This document shows, one piece after another, positions 15,358-23,132 of a stretch of 23,132 nt of DNA. The DNA comes from JBCCZC01 sp039188505 (GTDB lineage: Bacteria; Pseudomonadota; Gammaproteobacteria; Xanthomonadales; SZUA-38). How positions within the stretch are numbered: the stretch's first letter is position 1; every line of letters starts with the position of its first letter. Location of the stretch: NCBI GenBank assembly GCA_039188505.1, contig JBCCZC010000035.1, forward strand, positions 1 through 23,132, read 5' to 3'. A program made the position numbers and the translations under genes. The notes under the pieces are model-generated. The model had not been told where the DNA came from, did no database searches, and saw nothing but the letters and a program-made list of their open reading frames with translations.

Positions 15358-16047
15358 ATGAGCAGATCGGTTGCGGTGGTCGAGGACGAGGCCGCCATTC
15401 GCCAGAACTACGTCGAGGCGCTCGCTCGCTACGGCTACGACGCCCGGGGCTATTCGGATCGCGAAAGCGCGCTGGCGGCCTTTGCCGCGCGCCTGCCGGA
15501 CCTCGTGATCATCGACGTCGGGCTCGGGTCAGAGCCCGAGGGCGGCTTCGATCTGTGTCGTGAGCTGCGTGGACGCAGCCAGGCCCTCCCCATCATCTTC
15601 CTCACCGCGCGCGACAGTGACCTCGATATCATCTCGGGTCTGCGCCTCGGTGCGGACGACTACCTGTCGAAGGACATCAGCCTTCAGCACCTCCTGGCCC
15701 GGGTCGTCGCCCTGTTCCGGCGCCTGGAGGTGCTCGGCTCGGGGGGCGGCGCCGAGGAACGGGTGGAGCAGGGCGATCTCGCGATCGAGATCGAGAGCAT
15801 GACGGTGAGCTGGCAAGGGCAGCCGGTGGCCTTGACGGTCACCGAGTTCTGGCTGGTGCACGCCCTCGCCCGGTTTCCGGGACACGTCAAGAATCGCGAC
15901 CAGCTGATGGACGCGGCCAAGATCGTCGTCGACGCGGGCACGATCACGTCGCATATCAAGCGGATCCGCAAGAAGTTCCACCGCGTCGACCCCGCCTTCG
16001 ATGAAATCGATACGGTCCATGGCATGGGGTATCGTTGGCGGCAGTGA
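15358..16047 (+). CDS. pdsR: Sortase-system response regulator, OmpR family (PdsR-like)
   Basis: This is a DNA-binding response regulator of the proteobacterial dedicated sortase system. The 229-residue product has a receiver domain with the acidic pair E9/D10, phospho-acceptor D53 (LVIIDVGL), T83 (FLTARD) and K105 (YLSKD), all intact. The C-terminal winged helix (about 135-229) includes LTVTEFWLVHALARFPGHVK and GTITSHIKRIRKKF, ending in the OmpR-type hairpin DTVHGMGYRWRQ. GGGA precedes the ATG. The stop overlaps the kinase start as GTGA, so the pair is translationally coupled. The placement beside the sortase and target suggests it controls them. Confidence 0.92.
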   Translation: MSRSVAVVEDEAAIRQNYVEALARYGYDARGYSDRESALAAFAARLPDLVIIDVGLGSEPEGGFDLCRELRGRSQALPIIFLTARDSDLDIISGLRLGADDYLSKDISLQHLLARVVALFRRLEVLGSGGGAEERVEQGDLAIEIESMTVSWQGQPVALTVTEFWLVHALARFPGHVKNRDQLMDAAKIVVDAGTITSHIKRIRKKFHRVDPAFDEIDTVHGMGYRWRQ

Positions 16048-18071
16048 CCCTGCGCCGACAACTGCTGCTCATCGCCCTCGTTCTGGCCGCCCTGCCTGTC
16101 TCGGGTTGGTTCACGGCCCGGGAAATGCAGACGGCGCTGCGGGCGGCCGAGGAGCGTGCGGGCGTCGCCGCCGCCCAGCCCCTGGCCCGGGCCATGCAGT
16201 CCTGGCTGCCGGCGCCTGCCGCGGGACGGATCGTCCTTCCGGTCCACCCGAGCGACTATCCCCGCAGCATCGACGGCTTCGCCGACGATTGGCAGCCCTG
16301 GTTCGACTTCGCGCAACGCTTCGACGCACGGACCACGACGCTGGGGTTCGAGCTCCAGCTGGTCGCCTGGCAGCGGCGGCTGCAGGGGCTGCTGTGGGTC
16401 CGCGATCGGACGCCCGGCGGCGGTGGGCGGCCTGCGGACGAGATCCAGCTCACCTTCGGCAGCGGCTGGAGCTTCCGCATCACAGCCGATGTCGCGGGCA
16501 CGGCCCGGGTCGAGCGGCTCGATGCGGCGGGCGGCGATGTGCCGCTCTCCGCCGCCTGGACCCGCGACGCGGGCCGCGGCTATCGCGTCGAATTCGATCT
16601 GCCTCTGTCGCTGGCGGGTGGGACGCTCGACGCCACGGTGCTGGACTTCGGCGACGGCCTGCCGGGCAGCCGGCCCGTGGTGGCGTCGACGACGACGGGC
16701 AGCCGACCGGCCGCGCTCCGGTTCTCCGAGCCCGCACGCATCGCGGCGCTGGAAACGCTGGCCGCCCCCGGCACACGGCTCTGGTTCGTGGACGCCGCGG
16801 GCTGGGTGCTCGCGGTGACCAGCGGCGAGGTCGAGGCTTCCGCGGTCGGTCTCCGGGGCTGGCGGCGCACCGTCTATCGGTGGCTCGGCAGCGAGGAGGG
16901 GGGCGCGGCAGGGCTACCTGAACCAGGCATGGACCTGCGTCTTGGGGACGGGCAGATCACGGCGGCCCTCGCGGGCGTATCGGGTAGCCGACTGCGGATC
17001 GAACCGGACGGCGTTCGCACGCTGACGGCCGTGCCGGTCATGGCCGGAGGCACCGTGCGCGGCGCGCTCCTCGCCGAAAGCCCTGGCGACAAGCTGCTGC
17101 TGGTCAGCAACCGGGCGTTCGCGGGCACCGTGGTCACGGCTGTTCTGGCGGTCGCCCTGGTGTCCATCGGTCTGCTGGCCTACGCCGGCTGGTTGTCCTG
17201 GCGGATCCGGCGGCTGCGCGACGCCGCCGAGCGGGTGGCGGCCGGCGAGGCCACCGCGCTTCCCCGGGTGACTGCGAGCGACGAGGTCGGGGATCTCGCC
17301 CGGAGCTTCGAACGCCTGGTCGGCCAGCTCGACGACTACAACCGGTACCTCCAGGGGCTCGCGGGTCGCCTGGCCCACGAGCTCGACACACCGCTTTCCA
17401 TCGTCCGGTCCTCCCTCGACAATCTCCAGGACGAGGGACTCCCGGAGGACGCGCGACGCTGCGTGGCCCGCGCGCGGGAGGGGGCCGATCGGCTCGCGGG
17501 AATTTTCCGGGCCATGCGCGAGGCGCGACGTCTCGAGGAATCGGTCAATCGCGCGGAGCTCGGTCCCGTTGATCTCGTCGCGCTGGTCCGGGCCTGTACC
17601 GAAGCCTACGGAGCGGTCGACACCGCCCATCGCTGGGCCGCGGTGGTCAGCCACGAGGCGGCGCCGGTAACCGGCGCGGACGAGCTCATCGTCCAGGCCC
17701 TCGACAAGCTCACCGACAACGCGCGGAGCTTCACGCCCGAGGGCGGGCAGATCGAACTGGTCGTGCGGCGTCGGGGGCGCGGCTGGTGGCTCGGAGTTCG
17801 CGACGAAGGCCCGGGGCTGCCGGCAACCATGGCGGGGCACCTGTTCGATTCGATGGTCTCGGTGCGCGATCCCGGCGATGGCTTCCACCTCGGGCTGGGT
17901 CTGCACGTGGTCCGCCTGATCGCGCAGGGGCACGGTGGCAAGGTCACGGCCCGGAATCGGCGCGACGGGGCGGGCGCGGAGATCGGTCTGTGGCTGCCCG
18001 AGCGCCCGCGGGAGGTCGGCACGCGCCGGCCCCGACTGGTCTCCGACGGATCGGCTGCGTACACTCCCTAG
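16044..18071 (+). CDS. pdsS: Sortase-system sensor histidine kinase (PdsS-like)
   Basis: This is the sensor kinase partner of the upstream regulator. The 675-residue protein has TM1 (about 6-22), a large periplasmic region (about 23-355), TM2 (362-384), a HAMP linker (about 385-435), a dimerisation helix with phospho-acceptor H445 (LAHELDTPLSIVRSSLDNL), and an ATPase domain. The ATPase has N-box N559 (DKLTDNARSF), G1 DEGPGL (587-592) and G2 GLGLH (616-620). The periplasmic part begins SIDGFADDWQPWFDFA, resembling the start of CBM9-like ligand-binding folds. I chose GTG at 16044 (GTGA overlap with the regulator stop); a TTG at 16035 is possible. Confidence 0.9.
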   Translation: MTLRRQLLLIALVLAALPVSGWFTAREMQTALRAAEERAGVAAAQPLARAMQSWLPAPAAGRIVLPVHPSDYPRSIDGFADDWQPWFDFAQRFDARTTTLGFELQLVAWQRRLQGLLWVRDRTPGGGGRPADEIQLTFGSGWSFRITADVAGTARVERLDAAGGDVPLSAAWTRDAGRGYRVEFDLPLSLAGGTLDATVLDFGDGLPGSRPVVASTTTGSRPAALRFSEPARIAALETLAAPGTRLWFVDAAGWVLAVTSGEVEASAVGLRGWRRTVYRWLGSEEGGAAGLPEPGMDLRLGDGQITAALAGVSGSRLRIEPDGVRTLTAVPVMAGGTVRGALLAESPGDKLLLVSNRAFAGTVVTAVLAVALVSIGLLAYAGWLSWRIRRLRDAAERVAAGEATALPRVTASDEVGDLARSFERLVGQLDDYNRYLQGLAGRLAHELDTPLSIVRSSLDNLQDEGLPEDARRCVARAREGADRLAGIFRAMREARRLEESVNRAELGPVDLVALVRACTEAYGAVDTAHRWAAVVSHEAAPVTGADELIVQALDKLTDNARSFTPEGGQIELVVRRRGRGWWLGVRDEGPGLPATMAGHLFDSMVSVRDPGDGFHLGLGLHVVRLIAQGHGGKVTARNRRDGAGAEIGLWLPERPREVGTRRPRLVSDGSAAYTP

Positions 18072-18095
18072 CCTTTTGAGCCTGAGGCGCCCCGC

Positions 18096-19568
<1,473 letters not shown>

Positions 19569-19632
19569 CCGTGGCGCGGCGCGGCGCCGAGGGCAACTCT
19601 GGTTGGAAATCGCGGTCCAAGGCGCGAGAGCG

Positions 19633-21804
19633 ATGCTGAGAACAATGATAATGAAGCAGTCTCCGAACTTCCGGGCCATCGCGGCGGTGAGCGTGATCGT
19701 GTTCATGCTCGCCGGCTGCGAGTCCTTCCAGCGACGCGGAATCGACACGACCCCGCTGCGCCCGACCGACGAGATGATCGCTGAAGCCCGGGCGACCGAG
19801 GCGCAGCCGGCCGTGGACGAGGCGCCCGTGGAGGAGCCCCGCACCCGGTTCGTCGAGACCCCGCCCTCGCGGCTCGGCAACGTCGCCGCGCAGGAAACCG
19901 TCGATCCGCCGGCGGTGATCGAGGCAGACGGCGCCCCGGTGACGCTGGCGCTCGACTCCGTGCCCCTGCCGGCGGCGATCAACGAGATCTACGGCAACCT
20001 CCTCGGACAGAATTTCCAGCTCGACGATGCGATCCGCACCGCCGAGGACCTCGTGACCTTGCGGATTCCGGAACCCGTTTCCCGGGAAGAGCTGGTGGAG
20101 ATTGGTGCGCGCGTGCTCGCCGACTACGGCGTCGGCATTGTTCGCGACGGCGCCGTGCTGCGCTTCGACTACGACGCGGAGAGCAGCGGCTCCCGGCCGC
20201 CGCTGCTGGTGAGCGGACGAACCCTACCGGATGTTCCGCTGTCTCACCGCACCGTGTTCCAGGTCTACCCCCTGCAGGTGGTGGGTGTGCAGATCGCGAA
20301 TCAGCTGTCGACCGCGCTGCTCCGGGGCATCGATGTCCAGGTCACCCAGCTGCCGTTTCTCAATGCGATGCTGCTGAGCGGGATGCCCGAGGCCGTCCGG
20401 GCGGCGGCAGCCACGCTTTCTATGGTCGATCGGCCGAGCATGAAGGGGCGCTACAGCGTCCGCATCGAGCCCGTATTCGTCGAGCCCGAGGCGCTGGCGG
20501 AACGGTTGATCACGGTGCTCAAGGCCGAGGGCTATGCCGCTTCCGATCGGGTGGACTTCGCCGGCGCGATCACCGTGCTCGGAATGAACGAGGTCGGCGC
20601 TGTCTTCATCTTCGCCGGTGCGACCGATACGCTGGCGCGGGCGCGCGAATGGGCAGATTCGCTCGACCAGCCCGGGAGCGCCGTATCGAGCGGTCAGACC
20701 TTATTCTATTACCCGGTGCAGCGGACCAGCGCGATCAACCTCCGGGACGTCTTGGTGCAGATGCTCGGCGGCGCTCCGCCGCTGCGGGAGGAGCGGGTCG
20801 CTGGAGCCGGCGCGGGCGGCGCGGCACGCGGTGCGCGGGGCGACGCCCAGGAGCTGACGGGTGGCGCCGGTACGCTGACGGATGGTCAGTCGCTGGTGGT
20901 CGACGAAGTGAGGAACGCGCTGCTCTACCGGGGGAGCGCGGAGCAGTGGTATGCCCTGCTGCCGATCATCCGGGAGATGGACCAGCCGGCGAAGCAGGTG
21001 CTCATCGAGGTGCTGGTCGCCGAGGTCACCTTGACCGACGAGATCCGCTCGGGTTTCGAGTGGTTCGCCAAGGGCGGGATCGGCGACCTCGATGGCGCCG
21101 GCGGAACGCTTGGCAACCTGGGGCTCGGCGGTGCTGGCCTCGTCTACACGCTGGACAACGGCGGCGAGATCCGGGCGCGGCTGAACGCCTTCGCCCGCGA
21201 CGACCGCGTCACGATTCTATCGAGCCCGCGGATCATGGTGAAAAGCGGCGAGCCGGCGTCCATCAACGTCGGCACCGAGGTGCCGCTCATCACGAGCCAG
21301 TCGACCGCGCCGGATCTCAATCCGGGAACGGGCTCGATCCTGCAGGAGGTGCAGTACCGCACCACCGGCGTCAGGCTCGACATCACGCCGCTGATCCACT
21401 CGGGTAACCAGGTGGACGTCATCGTCGTGCAGGAGGTGAGCGAGGCCCAGCCGAACGACGTGAGCTCGGTTCCCAGCCCGACGATCTTCAACCGGTCGGT
21501 GTCCACGAATCTCACGCTCCGAGACGGCGGTTCCGTGCTCCTTGGCGGCCTGATCTCGCGCAGCATTTCCCGCGGCGAATCCGGGGTGCCGCTGCTCAAG
21601 GACATTCCGCTGGCAGGCCGCCTCTTCCGGGTGGAGGGCGAGACGGACATCCGCACCGAACTTATGGTGCTGCTCACGCCCTACGTGCTCGATTCGGCCG
21701 AGGACGCGGAGCGGATCACCGATGCCTTCCGCGGGCGACTCGGTGAGGTCGAGCCGGTCCTACGCCGCCCGAGCCAGGATTCGGAGTCCGGCGACCCGCG
21801 GTAG
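19633..21804 (+). CDS. GspD-like lipoprotein secretin
   Basis: Secretins form gated outer-membrane channels for type II secretion and type IV pili. The ~723-residue protein has a lipobox FMLAGC (C29 from this start). An N0/STN-like domain follows (about 95-175), then repeated N-domains interrupted by a glycine/alanine/arginine-rich stretch (around 388-415). The C-terminal secretin domain has ILSSPRIMVKSGEPASINVG, LRDGGSVLLGGLISR and the signature VPLLKDIPLAGRLFR (652-666). Lipidated GspD is known from Xanthomonas (XpsD), so type II secretion is the likeliest role. No other secretion genes are in the window, and an MshL/PilQ-type role cannot be excluded. The start could be 19633, 19645 or 19651. 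Confidence 0.85.
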   Translation: MLRTMIMKQSPNFRAIAAVSVIVFMLAGCESFQRRGIDTTPLRPTDEMIAEARATEAQPAVDEAPVEEPRTRFVETPPSRLGNVAAQETVDPPAVIEADGAPVTLALDSVPLPAAINEIYGNLLGQNFQLDDAIRTAEDLVTLRIPEPVSREELVEIGARVLADYGVGIVRDGAVLRFDYDAESSGSRPPLLVSGRTLPDVPLSHRTVFQVYPLQVVGVQIANQLSTALLRGIDVQVTQLPFLNAMLLSGMPEAVRAAAATLSMVDRPSMKGRYSVRIEPVFVEPEALAERLITVLKAEGYAASDRVDFAGAITVLGMNEVGAVFIFAGATDTLARAREWADSLDQPGSAVSSGQTLFYYPVQRTSAINLRDVLVQMLGGAPPLREERVAGAGAGGAARGARGDAQELTGGAGTLTDGQSLVVDEVRNALLYRGSAEQWYALLPIIREMDQPAKQVLIEVLVAEVTLTDEIRSGFEWFAKGGIGDLDGAGGTLGNLGLGGAGLVYTLDNGGEIRARLNAFARDDRVTILSSPRIMVKSGEPASINVGTEVPLITSQSTAPDLNPGTGSILQEVQYRTTGVRLDITPLIHSGNQVDVIVVQEVSEAQPNDVSSVPSPTIFNRSVSTNLTLRDGGSVLLGGLISRSISRGESGVPLLKDIPLAGRLFRVEGETDIRTELMVLLTPYVLDSAEDAERITDAFRGRLGEVEPVLRRPSQDSESGDPR

Positions 21805-21835
21805 CGGCGCGCCGTGGAGCGGCGCTTGTGCGTCC

Positions 21836-21864
21836 TTGCGCAAGTGAATCCAACGGAATAAACT
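21836..21864 (+). promoter_or_regulatory. Weaker candidate promoter in the secretin-to-exported-gene gap
   Basis: TTGCGC (21836-21841), 17 bases, then TAAACT (21859-21864, 4 of 6). It lies 32 bases after the secretin stop. If used, it would give a leader of about 150 bases for the gene at 22023. Confidence 0.35.
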
Positions 21865-21913
21865 TCCGACTGTTCGTGCAATGCCAGCGGTCGGCTGCCG
21901 GCGAGCGACTAGC

Positions 21914-21942
21914 TTGATAATAGAACAGCGCTCAGCTAGCAT
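21914..21942 (+). promoter_or_regulatory. Candidate sigma70 promoter of the exported acidic protein gene
   Basis: TTGATA (21914-21919, 5 of 6), exactly 17 bases, then TAGCAT (21937-21942, 4 of 6). It gives a leader of about 75 bases before the ATG at 22023. The surrounding 218-base gap is clearly more AT-rich than the genes on either side, as expected for a promoter region. Confidence 0.55.
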
Positions 21943-21983
21943 CCGGTTAGCCGTGGGGTCGCGGCATTGCTTGAATCCTTCGG

Positions 21984-21995
21984 TTTCTCGAGAAA
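21984..21995. promoter_or_regulatory. Perfect 12-bp palindrome in the leader
   Basis: TTTCTCGAGAAA is perfectly self-complementary and lies 27 bases before the ATG at 22023, downstream of the likely promoter. It could be an operator, or a small RNA stem that shields the ribosome binding site region. No T-tract follows. Confidence 0.4.
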
Positions 21996-22022
21996 GTAGT
22001 TCAACTTGACGGAGTGTAAGTA

Positions 22023-23132
22023 ATGAAACAACGCGTCTTGAATGCTGCGATTCTGACGGCCCTCGGCCTCGGCGCCGCAGGAATGGCCCAGGGCCAGCAA
22101 GTACTTGATTCGAACGAGGTCGCGGAAGATGCCCCGACCTACGCTCGACAGATTCCCAACGATTCCACGCTGACGCTTCCGGCGGGTGACGACGTCATCC
22201 AGTTCGAGCTCGGCTTTGGTATCTCCAACGGCGACGAGCGTTTCATCCGCCTCGACGTCATCAATGGCGACTTCGGCACCGCGCCGACCGTGTCGGCATT
22301 CTCGTGCTCGACCGTTGGCGGCGGTACGACGGCCTGCGGCTTCGCCATCGGCGCGACCGGCACGGACTTCATCGTTGTCGGCATCTCGGCGACCACGACC
22401 AACCTGGCTCCGACCCAGCGTGTTGACGTTGACCTTGGCAGCATCGACGTCGACGTTACCGACGAAGACGATCCGGTCGAGCTCCAGTTCCGTCTCTATG
22501 AGGATCCGGTTGAAGCCAACCAGCCGGGTGGCGGCGACGGCACGCTGAACGACATCACCGACGAGATTGCCCTGTTCGCCGACGGTCTGTTCACGGATTC
22601 GGCCAACACCGGCACCTGCACGATCGACGTCACCGACAACTCGATGACGCTGCTCGACGACGGCTTCCCGGCCACGAGCGGCCGCGGCGGCGGTGCGATC
22701 GACACCTGCGTGTGCGGTAACGAGATCGAGCTTGGCCCCGTGTCCGGCGTGCTCTGGACCGACGGCGATGACGTTGGCGCGAGCGACATCCTCGCCACGT
22801 CCGGCAACACGCTGGTCGTCGAGACGGACACGACCTTTGGCTACGCCGACGGCGCGACCTCGGGCGTCTACACCTCCGGCGCGACCTCCGGCAGCTTCGC
22901 TTGCAGCACCTCCCTGGATTCCGGCGCGATCAGCATGGACCAGCAGTCTGCAACGATCAGCCCGAGCGGTCCGCTCGCCAACAACTCGTTCGGCGAAGTG
23001 GCCATCTGCCTCGAGAACACGACCAGCGGCGAGTTCACCTCGGCTGAAGTCACCGCGTCGATCAACCTGGCTGCTGCCTCCGGCATCACCCTGGATGATC
23101 CGGTCCGTGAGCTTGCAGATCCGCTGTGCGAG
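22023..23132 (+). CDS. Exported acidic, lysine-poor protein, 3' end outside window
   Basis: The frame is open for 370 codons to the window end. GGAG lies 8 bases before the ATG. A Sec signal peptide is clear (MKQRVLNAAILTALGLGAAG, cleavage probably after MAQGQ or nearby). The mature part has no lysine in the visible sequence, few arginines, and many D, E, T, S and G residues, with beta-type alternation (VDVDLGSIDVDVTDEDD). It also has eight cysteines and a short tandem SGATSG repeat near 285-295. I recognise no family. The composition fits a secreted or surface-layer-like protein of a salt-adapted bacterium (inference). Whether it ends in a sorting or beta-barrel signal cannot be seen. Confidence 0.8.
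   Translation, partial: MKQRVLNAAILTALGLGAAGMAQGQQVLDSNEVAEDAPTYARQIPNDSTLTLPAGDDVIQFELGFGISNGDERFIRLDVINGDFGTAPTVSAFSCSTVGGGTTACGFAIGATGTDFIVVGISATTTNLAPTQRVDVDLGSIDVDVTDEDDPVELQFRLYEDPVEANQPGGGDGTLNDITDEIALFADGLFTDSANTGTCTIDVTDNSMTLLDDGFPATSGRGGGAIDTCVCGNEIELGPVSGVLWTDGDDVGASDILATSGNTLVVETDTTFGYADGATSGVYTSGATSGSFACSTSLDSGAISMDQQSATISPSGPLANNSFGEVAICLENTTSGEFTSAEVTASINLAAASGITLDDPVRELADPLCE

Noticed and set aside
12899..15361. An 820-codon open frame on the plus strand antisense to the sortase and target genes
   Set aside because: Its product is low-complexity Arg/Gly/Ala/Pro/His-rich sequence with no domain. The minus-strand frames encode recognisable VIT, VWA and sortase domains. High GC produces such long antisense shadows.
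16035..16043. TTG start for the kinase
   Set aside because: The GTG at 16044 makes the GTGA overlap seen also in the sortase arm and keeps the basic residues before TM1. The TTG cannot be fully excluded.
19569..19632. GC-rich repeat after trpE as a terminator
   Set aside because: The GGCGC repeats can fold weakly, but no T-tract follows and pairing is ambiguous.

Overview
The window is high-GC chromosomal DNA, very probably from a gammaproteobacterium. The evidence is the gene order and protein features of the spc and alpha ribosomal operons, followed by DsbB, DjlA and a lipoprotein secretin. The missing rpmJ between secY and rpsM and the lipoprotein-type secretin would fit a Xanthomonadales/Chromatiales-like lineage. 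A dedicated sortase system and a very acidic, nearly lysine-free exported protein would fit a marine or halophilic habitat. I cannot place it more precisely from sequence alone.

Region 1 (1-7403) is translation and export housekeeping. It runs rplE (3' end), rpsN, rpsH, rplF, rplR, rpsE, rpmD, rplO and secY. A 12-bp hairpin terminator and a near-consensus sigma70 promoter (TTGGCA, 17 bp, TATAAT) then separate this from rpsM, rpsK, rpsD, rpoA and rplQ. A strong rho-independent terminator closes the block.

Region 2 (7423-11877) holds dsbB, a single-haem cytochrome c lipoprotein and djlA, joined by two ATGA start/stop overlaps. These are followed by rpe and a large TPR-sulfotransferase fusion.

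Region 3 (11887-18071) is the most notable part: a complete 'proteobacterial dedicated sortase system'. On the minus strand are a VIT/von Willebrand A surface protein with a C-terminal sorting signal, a class GN-type sortase and a DUF2959 lipoprotein. Divergently on the plus strand are an OmpR-type response regulator (PdsR-like) and its histidine kinase (PdsS-like). Each arm is translationally coupled by a GTGA overlap. The shared 185-bp intergenic region carries a 7-bp direct repeat with 11-bp spacing, the geometry expected for an OmpR/PhoB-family binding site. The probable logic is that an envelope signal sensed by the kinase tunes expression of one dedicated sortase and its single target.

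Region 4 (18096-23132) holds trpE without the other trp genes, a GspD-like lipoprotein secretin, a relatively AT-rich promoter region, and the start of a gene for an exported, acidic, cysteine-containing protein that runs off the end. rpe and trpE are often near neighbours in gammaproteobacteria (rpe-gph-trpE-trpG). The sulfotransferase and sortase block therefore looks like an insertion into an ancestral rpe...trpE arrangement; this is inference.
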